A stretch of DNA of 64,000 nt from Monomorium pharaonis. Lineage: Eukaryota; Arthropoda; Insecta; Hymenoptera; Formicidae. Below the pieces are notes generated by a model. That model was given only the letters and a program-made list of their open reading frames with translations, made no database searches and was not told the DNA's origin. Of this stretch, positions 1 to 14,400 are shown in pieces. Both the position numbers and the translations under genes were made by a program. Every line of letters starts with the position of its first letter. Within the stretch, counting starts at the first letter, position 1. The DNA is taken from positions 1,694,763-1,758,762 of the forward strand of contig NC_050477.1 in NCBI RefSeq assembly GCF_013373865.1, read 5' to 3'.

Positions 1-3000
1 AATGCTAACCGATCATCAGCCTCTCGTAGTTACCGTAAAAGATTACAAAAACGATTAATGCACCACAAACAGCAGCTTCATGAATTAGAACAAGCCAAAA
101 AATCTGCAGCGTCCAAAGTATGTACATAATGTCAGAGTGATAATTTTTATAATTTTTTATAAAATAATATTTAATTTAAAAATTGTATATGAAACTATTA
201 TGAATATTTTTACTTAAATTACATATTAGAGTCTATACTTTGAATTAATTTAATAATATATAAAAAATAATGTATGTGCATATTTAGGGGTTAATGACTC
301 TTTCATCTGACGCCGCTACATTGTACAATAAAGTGGAAGCGACGTTGAAGGTTCAGGAACGTTATTTCAAGAAGACACTAAAACAACATTCCGCAAAACA
401 TTACAAGGATATTCTTAAGAGAAATGAGTCGCTGCTCCGTAGTCCATGTTGCAGTCAAGCACGATCCACTACCAGGTTGGTAAAAAAAAAGAGTTCTAGG
501 AACGTATTATAGAACTGTTCAGAATGAATTCCGATCAGAATGATTATTTTTTTCTGAAATAGTATAATGAAAATCTAGGAAATAAATAATTTTTATCGGA
601 ACATATTTCGAGAAGTTCTATAAACATGCTCTACTTTGTCTTTAAGATACGTGATGTAATCCGAAAAATGTTTTTATTACATATATACATATTATATATT
701 TATAGCAAATCATCGGATGTCATGGAATTAGAAGTCGAATACAGCGTGACAAATTTATCTCATCAAAATGTTTTGCCAGTGGCTCGCGGTCTCATTGCGC
801 TTATTTTACACAATTCAGCTAATGTGGATATGTTTCTACTAGCTTGCAAGGTACAGTCAACTAAATGTAGAAAACATGCAAACAACATCAATGCATTGCG
901 CGCACAATAAATCCTTGTCAGGCTCGTAAATAAGATTTAATCTAATTAAATTAATTTTAATAATTAGTCTTATTAAATTTGCACTTTAACTCAACCAAAG
1001 TTTTGACAATTTTGTTATTCGCGAAGTTTATTTTTTTTTAATTCAGAAAATTACATTATCAAATAATTTCGGAATGCTATAACTCGACTTGGAAGAAGGA
1101 AACTTTTATGTGAATTTTGTACAGTTTTTATGTATTGTTTTTTGCTTTGAAAACCGTAATCTGAAATCCGATGTTACATACTGTAAAATGCAAAAAAGGA
1201 AACAAGTCTTTTTACGTAGATTAGAACGCGTGAATTTTTTGTGTGAATATCTTTTAACAGCATCTGATTATAGATAAGGCAGTTGGATCTATGTTTTGAT
1301 ATTTACGCGGCTTCGTAATTATATCATAATTACATTTTTGAATTATTATACATAGGTAGTCGCTAGGCTAGTAGTATCTACACGTCCTGCAATAGGCTTG
1401 TGCGAGCTTATGACCGAGGAACAACTCTTGAAATTAATCAGATTGGCAACCGACACGTCTGACGCTGCTTGGTCATCACATGCCGTTTCTTGTCTTTTAA
1501 TGGACCTGTTAGAAGGTGATTATATTTATACTTGTTATATTCTGTCATAAAAAGTAGTTATAGTAATAATTTATGATAATATTTTGTTTGCACAATAAAC
1601 GTTTAAAGCATTAGAAAGTTTGCTCTCTAGCTTTTTCTTGAAATAAAATATAGATTTTAACGATTTGATAAAATGTAAGATAAATAGATAAAACTCAATT
1701 TGCAGGAGGACGATTGTATCCTAGAGCATGTACTTCTACGCATGAAGGTAGTCCATCTGAGGAGATTTTAGATTCTTTGGGGAATCATACGGACGAAAGT
1801 CGTGCGGCGGAGGAAGATTCGACAAATGTTGCTAGTACCAGCGCACCTTCTGCTGCCACATTAAGTGAAGGATTCGCCGAAGGAGACGCAGACGAGGACG
1901 TGCAAGATAATATTGTAGTAACGTCGACCACCGCTGGCACGTCAAAGTCCAACGGTTATCTGCCATCCCTTTTGGAATCCGATGATAGCGAATTGGAAGA
2001 CTTTCTGGACGATATATTGGAACGTGGCAGAAATATGTTGAAGAAAGACAGCACAGTGTCGAAAATTTTAACTTCTGCCATTACTGGGTATTTAAATCTT
2101 TATTCATAATATTATTTTTTATGTAATGATTAATTTTTAAGTACTACCACCTATTTTTTAATATCAATATTGATGCAGAATATTTCTAGTGTTAGGTATA
2201 TATATTTAAGATTATATATATATATATATATAAAGCAATACTTAGCTCTTTATTTTAACACTACTACGTTTGTATTTTGTATATACTAATTCAACTTTCA
2301 CGATAAAATAGTTCACATTTTATATAAAATTCCTATAAACTTTTATTTGATATTAATACTTAAGTTGATACATCTTATTTCTTACTTCAATTTTATAATT
2401 TAATTTTATAATTTTGTTAATTTTGGCACATACACAACACATGATTAAGAAATGATAAATGATATATTTTTAGGAGCATTTCTTTAGCAATGGACGCACG
2501 CTTGGAATATGGAGTTGAAATGGGCATAGAAATATCATTGAGAATATTGTCTACGGTTGGCATGTACAATCTACCTCACAGCATAAATGCGACAATACAT
2601 GTTAGTTTGTATTATATTGCTTTTCTTAATTTTTTGTGCTGTTAAAAATAATTAGGATATTCTTTAATTGTATGTGTTAGATGTTTCACACAAAAACTTT
2701 TTTCAGTAGGAAAGAGAAATGAATAATTTGTTATGCTTGTAAAAAAGATTTACTGTGAAGATGAACTATTATGCAAATTGAATTTTATATTGTAGGTGCC
2801 GACAGAAGCAAATCGCTGTTATCAACAACCGTTTTTGCGTTCTGAAACGAATGACAGAAATCAGGAAACCGAAAACTTTTCTGATCCTACTCCTTCCAAT
2901 CTTTCAATATTAACAAGATGTTTTGAAAAAATGTTCACGGACTTATATCTACGGGTGAGTTAATAATTATAGAAAGAAAATACATTTGCAATAAATTATT

Positions 3001-5445
3001 ATGGATCAGACTTATGTTTATTTTTAGATGTAGAGTTTTTGTATTAAAGTGTATTTTTATGTCTATAAAACAGAATAATAGTACGAATTTGGAACTCGTT
3101 CTCCAACTTTGGTTTGCACTGAATATGGATGCTGCTACTGATCATACAAGTTCACAATTTGATCCTTCTTTGACGCCTGTGATTCCACTTAGCCCAGCAG
3201 CCATTTCCAGCCTAATTTCTGCACTTTCGTGGTAAATAAATAAATAAGTTTATTTTGACCTAAAATAATGAGCCACGATAATGGCATTTAATTTTATTTT
3301 AAAATGTATTATTAATGTTTCATAATGTATAAATTTTTAATTTTAGGCACACTGCGGTTTCTTTACGTGCGTGGTGTCTTGCATTGCAGTGCTTAACAAT
3401 TGTTTGTAACCAGCCATTACGGCAATATACTGGTTTAGATGGCTTTATACCGAACAGTCCATCTATAGCTAGCTGTATTGTTAAAGAACGCAATACAGGT
3501 CCTATGTTGTTGCGCCTACTTTCCGGCAACGGATTAAATATCAATACCATGGATAAGCAATATATCATGGTAAGAATATAGTTTCTGTCTATTATTTTAT
3601 AGATAATATGTATTGTTCTTGTTAAATTGATCAAAATAATCAAAATGAGATTGGAATTGTGTTCAGAATTTTATTAAATATATGTTAAAATGTATTATAT
3701 CGTTATAAAGCTAATAAAAAAATTATAAAGAAAGTCACGTTTAGAGCCTTTGACAACAATTTACAGTAATTTATGTATTTTGCTTATTTTCTTTTAAATA
3801 GTTATCAAGTTTATCAAGCTTCATATACCTTGACTATAAAATTTGTTACTGTTTTAGGCTGGGCCTACAGTTTGCCAAGCATTGCACGATTGTCTGATTA
3901 GGCTGGAAATGATGTGTGATGTTATTACGACGGACAGTTGTTTAGGTAACTCCCTAAAGGATCTTCTTCTGCAAGTGGTATATCAACTTGTGCAGCCAAG
4001 CGGGCCTCTTATTTTGAGAAAGGGACCTTTAGATGCACAGTGCAAATTAATAACGTCTGTAGTTAATCTGAATTATGTCAATACTGACTTAGGCATCGCT
4101 ATGAGCATATCCGAATGCGTTGGTGTATTGGTTTCAACATATGTCAGAGGATCCGAAGGTAGTTTTTTTTATTAAATATGTTTTCGATAAAATTAATTAT
4201 AAAATGTACTAAGGCTATAGAAAAAGAAACAGTAACATAATTAATTTATAATACTTAAAAGTTATTTTAGACTATTAAAAGATTATTAACAAAGCTATAT
4301 ATTTTTTAGTAAATTTTTATATTGATTTTGAAAAATTGGATTCTATTCTTAGTATATAAAAGCTTATTAAACTTATTTTATTTATAATAAAATTCTTCGT
4401 CCTTCTATAGTAAGCTTAAAGCCTGTTTTTTCTCTCTTATATATTTCTATAGTGTGCCTATATTATACACAGACATAGGAGATCTACAGTTTATGCCAAA
4501 CAATAAAATTTAGTTTCAAATATTAGATGTTGATTATTATTTAACTTAGTCTTTTGCTTTTACTAAAAGATTACAAGAATCTTGATAATAATAAATATTG
4601 TTCTAAAAGTTGGTGCACAATGCGGAGGTGCTGTTGATTCAGCTAATCAATCCGGTAGTTTTGGTGGTCTGTTTGCTTGCGTGCTCGGCGGTGATGCGAG
4701 ACAATGTCGTCCCGCATCGTGGGATACTTTAATCGTGGCTCTTATCAAATTAGTGTGTACACTTATCCAAACTCCATTGCCAAATGTACGTATTTATATT
4801 CATGAGAATTGCTAAAAAAATTTATTTATATTAATTTATGTTTTAATAATATAAAACATGAAATTGCGTGTTTGTCTATTTGTGAATACTTGCTACTTTA
4901 TGTATTATATTTTATTTCTGTAAACGCTTTACAGGCTAGGCAAGATAATTCGGAAGAATTGGCGGAAATGGAATTATCAGAGACTTGGAGTTCTAGAGCT
5001 AACGCGAGCGATTCTCAGAACGTGAACACTTGGCAAACGGATGAGAGTAAAACGGCGGAGCAACGAAACTCATTTTATTTACAGCAACCTAAAACTAGCA
5101 AATCTTCCGTGCCTTGTCTCGCCGATACTGGTAACTACTAACATACAAAAAAGATAACATATTTATCGTGTTTCACAAAATATGCAAGGTTTTATTAATG
5201 AAATCTTTATTTTTTAGTTCTGCAACACGAACCAACTATGATGCGTTTATTGGCCGCTCTTGGTTATAGTACGGGATCTTCATTAGCTATGCTCTTAAGT
5301 GAAAGTGCGACTGCACCATTAACTACCGAGCTTGGTGATCCGGCTTCGATACCGGATGCAACGTTCCAGCTTCTAACGACGCTTACGAAAAAGGCTAGCG
5401 ATCCAAGTCTAGTTCTCAAGCCACTTTATCATTATCTCTCTTCTT
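1..5445 (+). CDS. BIRC6: BIRC6 exons 1-13 (helical-repeat region)
   Basis: Exons as read: 1-117 (5' end cut by the window), 288-475, 706-850, 1356-1515, 1706-2087, 2474-2600, 2796-2954, 3074-3231, 3347-3569, 3858-4158, 4610-4785, 4935-5130, 5218-5445. They encode residues 1 to about 853 of the visible part. The first exon is basic and Gln/Lys-rich (coiled-coil-like). Exon 5 carries an acidic Ser/Glu/Asp-rich low-complexity stretch ending in a DDSELEDFLDDILERG segment. The rest is leucine-rich helical sequence of the kind forming the armadillo-like scaffold of BIRC6. For exon 2 the upstream donor (AG|GTTGGT at 476) was chosen over GTAAAA at 480, because only the first joins in phase to exon 3. 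Exon 11 has a weak pyrimidine tract before its AG, so its start (4610) is the least certain. Confidence 0.88.
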
Positions 5446-8400
5446 GTAAGCATTTATATATTATAGAATTGTTTTATTTATTTTTTAATTATTTTTTACT
5501 ATTTTTGTGTGAAAGAAAAATGTAGCATGAAATCTTTTTATATACAAAACCTTATTTTTAAGAAAATAGAATAAATGTTGTATAATTATTTGCAGCTTGC
5601 GGAGAAACCGAATTGGGAGTTATGCAGCTATCCGAACCTCTTCTCTGGTACATTCTAAGGGTTTTGGACAATGCGTCGTCGTTATCTATTTTTACCGCGA
5701 TGGGCGGCGTAAAAGTGCTCTGCGAGAATCTCGTAAAGTCGAGTAATACCAGTACCGCTGGTGCTTCCACCTCATCGGGAGTGATTGCCCTCGTCATGGA
5801 ACATTTGTCGAATGCACCGAATGTAATGCAAATGATGGCGAGTAGCAGCAAAAAGAGCGTCAATTCCTTGGAAACCCATGATGACGGTTTATTGAATTTT
5901 GCGCCTCTTGGCTCGATATCATGGTTAAATCCAACTGCGCAACCGGCGGATGTTCTTATACAAAATGCTACTCCTCACAAACGCGCAAGAACACCGGCGT
6001 GGTCATATCACTTTTACCCCGACGAGGCGTGGGTCGACCTTACCATCACTTTACCGTGCGCTATCTTGCTTAGGAAAGTGGAGCTGCAACCACATCTCAC
6101 GGCATTGTCCAGTAAGTTTAACGCTCTAAAGACAAAATTCTTTATGATATTAGCATTTGTCTCTTCCTACTTTTATATAATGCTTATTAAGAAGGTTCAT
6201 CATGAAACCTCACTAATTTGTGCATTTTTAGCAATCAATATATAGATTTCCTTGCATTAAATGCATTTTCTTCAAACTGCAATTTTTTGCCAAAATAAAA
6301 AATTTTGTAAAAGAAAAAATTACCAAAGAACTTGCAATTCAAGAGTAATGTGGTTAATGAAAATTTTTGTAATCAAACAGCAAATATAAAACCGTTCTTT
6401 CTAAAGTATGCGCATTTGTTTAACAGCATGTCCATCGGCTGTAGCACTGGAAGTTTCGAGGGAGAGTAACGGTCCATTGACACCGGTTTGTTCACCGATG
6501 CCAACAGCAGGCTTAACGTATATACGCGTTACTTTATCGCAGCCGGTAGTCGCGACTTCTGTATTGGTGCGCCTATATAAACCACGGGACTCGACAAACA
6601 TAAATCTCAGTCAAATAAGATTGCTGGGTACCACCGCATTTGGTGAAATTAAAACAAATCCGGACACGATAGATGAGGAACAACTGACAAAGACTAGGTA
6701 AAATCATCAATTATTCTCTTGTTAAGAAAGTGAGCGCCACTGGCGTCATTAGTGAGTAAAAATTTATCACGGCTATGAGAATTCAAAGAACTTATTTCTG
6801 ATAACTTTATGTAGCTTGGGTTGGTTGCGATTACTGCATCAGTGCTTATCTGTAAGCACGCTAAACAGTAATCTGGCCGTTGAGGTGCTTAATTCCGCGG
6901 CTTCGGTCGAAGGCCTGGTCGAGGCATGCTGCAATCTCCTGTTACTCCCAGCACCGTCTCTCTTTACTCCCAACCTGGAGAGGGTTCTATTACAACTTGG
7001 CTTACACTCTCGAGAGCTTGGACTTCGTCTCATTGGTCTCTTACTCAACAACAGGTCCACCTCTTTCTTTCAAGGTATCGCTTTGTTCTTCGTTTTCTGC
7101 AAATAAAAGTCAGTGATGGCTTTAAGTATATTAAAATAAAGCAACCGTCTTAAGCCTTGTATTTTGAAGGCTCGCATTTTTAATTATTTAATTTTTTTAG
7201 AAATAAATTATTTAATTAGATTCTATGCAAACAAGAGATATTTTTTTCTTTATTTTTAAAAATGCATAATAAATTATGATTAATTAGACAATAAGTTTTT
7301 TAAATATCTGTAAGTAAAATTGATAATATTTGATTGTTTATTTAATGTTTTTCTGCCTTATATTATCCTAAAATCTTTATATAATAAATATTAATTATAT
7401 TAGTATCAAAAATATATATTATTTAAGATATAACCAATACTAAGACTATTTCTAGAATGAAATATTTGACGTACTAATTTTTTTTAAGTTTACAATTCCA
7501 TGATGATATACTCTATAATAATTATGCTGTTATTTGACAGGAACTGTGACTTCCCAGGAAACGTCTATCGTACAATTGGTCGTTGAATTGCTTCAACAAT
7601 TGTGCTCCATTCGAGACTTTAGCACGGAGGCTCGCATGAAAGCTGTTCTTACATGGCTGCAAATATCAGCCGCGAATGGAATATCCCAGACAAATAGTAA
7701 TTCCAATTCGGTGAATCCACCAGCAGTATACATTCACTGTGTGTCTTCCATCATTTGGAAAGCTCATCAACAGCAGAACCACAACTACGATCTGCAAGTC
7801 TTGCTGACAGACGAGCTATTTTAGTAAGATCTAGTAACATAGCTTTTTATATTTCCAATTTTTTTTTAATATATAATAAGTCAATTTACTTTATTATTGC
7901 ACATAAATTTTACTTTTGGATATTTTTGAATTCTTCTCATATGACAAAGAATTCGAGTATTATGTGAGATGATTTTAAATTTTAAGTTTATTTTTTTTAT
8001 AAAACTATTTTTTATTACTTTATTTATTGTTCAATTTTTTTGGACAATCAAATTAATCTAAAAAAATTTTTTGTTGAACAGTTCATTGTACAAATGGACC
8101 TTGACTCTTGGAAATAATTCAGCATTAAAACAAGCAATTGACTCTGTCTTGTGCGCTTTCTGCTATGTGAGACCATCATTGTTAATTTTGCTTTTGGAAT
8201 GGGTACAAATTTTACCGAATATTGCGGTAAATCCAACTGCGTCTATATCCGACGAGTGCAAAGAAAATGAGGAACAGACGAGTGATAAGACAGGCGACAT
8301 TAATGCTGAGAGATGGTACTGTCAATTTGCTTTGTTGAAACATAAGTGGTTGCATTTGACAGAGGGACAATTGCTGACTGTCGCCGCAGCAGCACGTTCG

Positions 8401-11400
8401 CCACCTGGTACTCAGCAGTTGATCGATTCCGGTCTTCCGGCATTACTGACAGGATCGATTACAGGTTAAACTTCTCTTTCTTCTTAAATATAAAAGTAGA
8501 TAATATCTATAATGACTATAATTCCTGACAATTCCAAGTATAATTTGACATATAACACTTTTTATTAAATATATTATTTTTATTGATTCCATACATCTTA
8601 CATTAAACTTTAAAAAATTTTATTAAAGATGTGATAAAAAATACAGATTGTACTTACTTTTGAGTGGATTTCAAGTGGATTTATTAAAGAGTTACAAATA
8701 TTTCTGCATTTAGATTTTTGTAATTTGGAGAAAACCAAGCAACAGCAGCGAGATAGTAAAATGGCATCGGGTGACAGCAATGAAAATGATGTAATTGAAG
8801 ATGTCAACTCGACGGAGAGTGACAAGGCGACAGGTTCTAGTTCCGAATCGAACAATTGCTCTGGTAAATTTAAGTGTATAAAATTTAGAATTTAGAATTA
8901 AAAAATTACAAGTTAAGTTAGAATTTAAAAATAAGCCTATTATTTCTGCACAGACCGTGTTGTACAAATATATAATTTTTTTTCTGTAGGAGGATTATGT
9001 ATGACAAAACCAGAAAGCATAGCGATAGTGATAGAATTCTTAACACTTGTGTGTGCGGAAGGTCGAATGCGTGACTGGCTTGGCGAGGAAGGACGCTGTT
9101 TCTGGTTACCTCTTTTGTCCCTTCTTAGTAATCGTCCTATCGAAAGTCCATCCGCGTCTGCGTCAAGGTACGCAAATTTACATAATATAGTACTTTAAAT
9201 AATGTTTAACATCTCGCGACACATTATTTTATATGTATTATGACATATTGCAGTTGTTCGAAAACAAGCGCGTCGTATGCATTACTGGAAAGCGCTATGA
9301 TTAAATTCTTATCAAGATGTTGTTGGTGTCATCTGGCTAATCAAAAATTACTGGCAAAGCTTCTCATCGAAGTCATTTCCCAACAACGAACTACTTCAAG
9401 TAAGTGTATCGTCGTATTGAATATCGCACTTTACATGGTTCAAAATTTCTTTTACTTGTACAAGTGATTAATAAAAAATTATTTAATTGGATGAAATTAA
9501 TTAATTGAATAAAATTAACGGCCCTCGAATAACGTGTTGTTACAATTACAGATGTGCGGTATCTTCATGGCATTTCTGGATTTACACGAAGATTAATTTT
9601 GCAATTGCTCTTAGAAGGAGAGAAAGTGTTGGTTTCTGTAACGTCGGAAGCTCCTATGAAAGTTTCAGCAAGCGCAACCAATCACAGCATGCCATCCATG
9701 CCGCCGCATCCTGCTCATCCTCTCGGACACTATCATCAATTATTATATATGTCGACGCAAGCGACGGTGGCAGATATATTACAGCAAGTCTCAGGTATGT
9801 CCATGCAAGCACAGAGTTGCATTAGGCAAGATAAAAATTGATTGAAACTAATTGTTAGCAAAAGCAGAAGTAAATATAAAATAAGCAGATATTGGACAAG
9901 ATTTTTATTAATATATTTTTGATGCCATATAGATGCTTATATAAAAATTTAATTTTTAAGGGACGTTGCTTCTCTTGTTGCTTCCGAACACGTATAAAGG
10001 TAATGAGACAAATTCCAATGCAGGAAACAATCGTTCTCGTGAATTCTGGGAATCGGGAATGGCATTAGTGGTAGACACGCTCAGTGTGGCTGCTGGAAAC
10101 ACGGCGAAAGACAAGCGGGCTAAGGAAGCGTCGAACAGATCGCAAGCTCGTGGCCCTATAATAAGGAAAACGCGTTTAAATTCTGGTACATTTTCATATT
10201 AATAATGCAATAGATAAGAAAACAATCTTTTATTCAGTAGAATTGGATTTAATGCTTAAATTATAAAACAAGTGTTTATTGATTTTGGAAAGACTATTCA
10301 TTTTATATTTATTTAACAGACGGAACGCCGGTTACGAGCAAAACCTTGCCTAATAATTTGCAAGTAAATGCAACCCATCCGACAAATCAGCAGTATCTAA
10401 TACATTCGTCTCGTCCAAATACTCCTCTACCGCCTCAGCTTACAATCGCGCAACTCTTAGCGATCGCCGAGGATAGTGGTATATCGTTGTCTGAGCCGTG
10501 CTTACATCTTATCTTACGTCAACGTAATAAGGACTCCAAAGGTATTTGATTTCTTTCCGCTCATTTTACATATAATATACGACAAAACTGTTCGTCTCAA
10601 TATTGATCATTTTAAAATTGAAAAAAAAAAAAATGGAAATATTTTTTTAAGTCACATGTATTTGCTTGCAGAGGAGACGGCGAAACAAAATGACAGCGAA
10701 CTGTTGAACTACAGGAGCATAGAAAGCTCGTTAGGTGTTTTCAGCGCCGGCGGTGGATTGGCCGTATTGGCACGCCACTTACCGCTAGTATATCCGGATC
10801 CCGGTAGACCGTCGTTTTTCGTTGAGAAATCACCGTCGCCGGAACAAACCGACGCCGACTGGGTAAAATTGGAGACCAACGATGATATTTATGAAGCATT
10901 GGAGGAGGGTAGAACGAATTGTCCGCCGAAGACGTCGGTTCCTGCTCCATACGTGCCGTCGCATTCCCTCGCGGCTTTTGGCCTATTTCTCAGACTACCG
11001 GGCTACGCTGAGGTGCTACTGAGAGACAAGAAACGAGCGCAATGTCTGTTGCGGCTCGCTCTCGGAGTTTCCGATGACGGTGAAGGTGGCGAAGTGCTGA
11101 CTTCGCCGCTGGCCGCCTCGTTGCCAACCTTGCCGTTCCAAGTTTTGAAGCAGCTGTTGGACGCTACGCCACCGACCACCGATGACGGACTGCTTCTACG
11201 AGGTACGACCATAGAAGTGGGCGCTATGCTGCTTCTATTGAACTGTCTGGCAATATTCACACATCAAACCGGACAGAACGATGGTTCGGCTGAGCACAAG
11301 ATCGGTCAGAGTGGCAGCGGCGGGGTCGGTGGCGGTAGTAGCGGAGGACGCAGCGATGACAATTCACATTTGTATTGGGCGAAAGGTACTGGCTTCGGTA

Positions 11401-14400
11401 CCGGGTCTACGCAACAGTCTTGGAACGTCGAGCAGGCGTTGCTACGTCAACGATGCGAGGACGAGCATGTGACGGTGTTGCTACAGGTTCTCGCCAGTTA
11501 TATTGGCACATCATCAGGTGGACAACCACAGCCGGAGTTACCAACCTCGTTTCCCGATTTACTGGCACGTTCCTGCCTCCTGCCAGCGTTATCATCATAC
11601 CTGCGAAACGATTCCGTTCTAGATATGGCCAGGCATATACCATTGTATCGCGCAGTTCTGCAATTGCTCCGCGCCATGGCCCTCTCCAGTCAATTAGCGC
11701 TGCTCTTGTCACCGCGCGGCGGTAGATCTGGAGAACCGTCTGTGGTGTCTCTCTTGTCGAGTATGAAAGTGTGCGTGGACACGTATGTGAACAAGATAAA
11801 TCGCACAAGGGGTAACAAAACAAACATGAAAGTAGTGTCCAAGTATCCCGATGATACCGAACAAGACGAAGGTTTGGCCACGTTGATTCCCGATATACAG
11901 GAGAGCGCAACTATAGTGCAAAACGCCACGTGTCGATTATCCGGTATCAACGAAGAATTACCTGGGTCAAGTCCAACGGCGCCGGAATTACCATTGCGCT
12001 CAAGTCTGGAGCATCGGTACTTGGAAGTAATGAAAAATCTACAATTTGGTAAGTCCTTTATTCAAGACAAAACTAGTTTATCCAAAATTTAGAAAGAATA
12101 CACAATCATATTAGATACTACTATAATAAAATCTATTATAATAAAATCCATTATCTTATGATTAAGAAGATTAAGAATTATTAAATATTTTTAAGTAAAA
12201 GAATATTAGATCTTTAATTTTAAACTATTTTGTACTGTATAAGAAATGTGTTAAGGGTTTATGTACTTGGTTTAGTTATTTTTTCAATCTTAAAACTTTA
12301 TTAAGAAATTATATAATTTGAATTTATGAGAATACGAAACTTACATATAATTATAATTAAAAATTAGGTAAAATTGTTTAAATTTAAAATTTAATGGTTT
12401 ATAATAAATAATATCGGTAAATAATAATACATAAATAATTAATATTAATATTGGGATGCATCACAGATACCTATGAAATGATTACCGAGAATCCAGACGG
12501 CGCAGGCTATAAATTTACTGTTTCGTATCACTTTGAGTCGAATATGAGGGCTGCGGGTGAGAGAAGTCATCCGGCACGAGTAAAAAGATTGGCCCAGGAA
12601 GCCGTTACGCTCTCAACAGCATTACCTCTGTCTTATAGTAGTAGCGTATTTGTAAGGTGTGATGCGGACAGACTGGATATTATGAAGGTACATTATTTTC
12701 CCCATAAAGCTCGATCTAATTCTGTTGCCTCAATCAATTCTATTCGTCAATTTTTTAATTTTTTAAATATATAATAACTCTGCAGATATGATTTTGATTA
12801 TTATACAAAAAGATAGCAGGTCATCTAACATCTGTTTGATCTTTAAGCACTGGAATGTATTTTATAACGTTATTATTACACGGTTGGTCTCGCGCTGCGT
12901 ATTCACTTGGCGCGAGATCGTGTCTCTTGATAGCTAAAGCAGAGTATTCACAACATTTTAATAATATTGAACAAAAGCTATATACACTTGCTTATTGGAA
13001 TTGCAGTACGAAGAAATAAAAGAAATAGAAGCTCGAGATATTTAGTTCTAAGCAAAATTTATCTTATTAATTAGTAATAATAAATTAGGAACAAAATATA
13101 AATTTTTGTTACAATTTGAACAGCATAGACATGAAAGAATATTTTGTTTATTTTTGACTTTTAATCATGTTAGTGCTTAAAAGTTTAATTCATTAGCGAT
13201 TCAAATCTCGCGCATGTACGCCGCAATGTGACACGATGTATACGATTGTTAAAGGTACTCATAACGGGGCCAGCAGAAACGCCGTACGCAAACGGCTGTT
13301 TTGAGTTTGACGTGTACTTTCCTCCCGATTATCCTAACAGCCCGATGTTAATAAATCTAGAAACAACCGGCCGTCACACCGTGCGCTTTAATCCGAATTT
13401 ATATAATGATGGGAAGGTCTGCCTCAGTGTACTGAATACTTGGCACGGTCGACCTGAGGAGAAATGGAATGCGCACACGAGTAGCTTCCTTCAGGTAAAC
13501 ACCATAAATTGTGTTAATCTTCCGGCAAGATGCTTCTGTAAATAATTAATTTACCTAATAATTGAGGCTCTTTGATATTGCGTTTATAAATAGATCTTAA
13601 GAACTTTAAAACTTTAGCGAAAGGAGGAAGACGTTAATTTTACAATATCATTATAATTTTGTTGGGAACAGGTTCTAGTATCGATACAGTCGCTAATCTT
13701 AGTTTCCGAACCCTATTTCAACGAGCCTGGATACGAACGGTCACGGGGTACGTCAAGCGGTGCTCAATCTAGTCAAGAGTACAATGCGAATATTTGTCAG
13801 GCTACCGCCAAATGGGCAATGCTTGATCAAATACGCAATCCTTGTCCATGCTTCAAAGAGGTATGCTAAACATGCAACTGATTTGAATGATGAGATATAT
13901 CTTGTTTCAATAATCAGACTCTATGCATTTATACATGCAACACAATACACATAATAATTATGATTATCTATATGACGTATATTTTACAATAGATTTTAAT
14001 ATTAATGTTACAATATATGATAAGAAATTTTTGATTATTTTGTGACAGGTTATACATACCCATTTTTGGATAAAAAGGCACGAGATCGTCGCACAATTGG
14101 AGGGATGGATAAGAGATATGGAAATGCATGGATCAGATCGTAGATCAGGCCGTACAATTTCTCTTAATGCATTGTCTTTAAGGGTGAGTTTTACTTTAAA
14201 AAAGACGGCCACGAGACTTTCCATTTGTACATTTACAGTTATATTAGCGTGTACTTTCTTCTTGTGTATTTATAGAGGCATTATAAACTATTGAGAGAGG
14301 AACTGAATAAACTGCCAACGCCCAAAGGATTGGAGGACTTGGCCGAACCACTCGCGTCGCCAGGTTCGCCTATCGAACTGTCAGGGACCCCAGGCACAAC

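Noticed and set aside
7541..7826. Apparent premature stop in BIRC6 exon 17
   Set aside because: The TAG at 7822-7824 is spanned by the GTAAGA donor; splicing to 8082 restores a Tyr codon in frame.
11407..11910. 167-codon - strand open frame
   Set aside because: Lies wholly opposite BIRC6 exon 25, whose + strand frame is continuous and homologous to the family.
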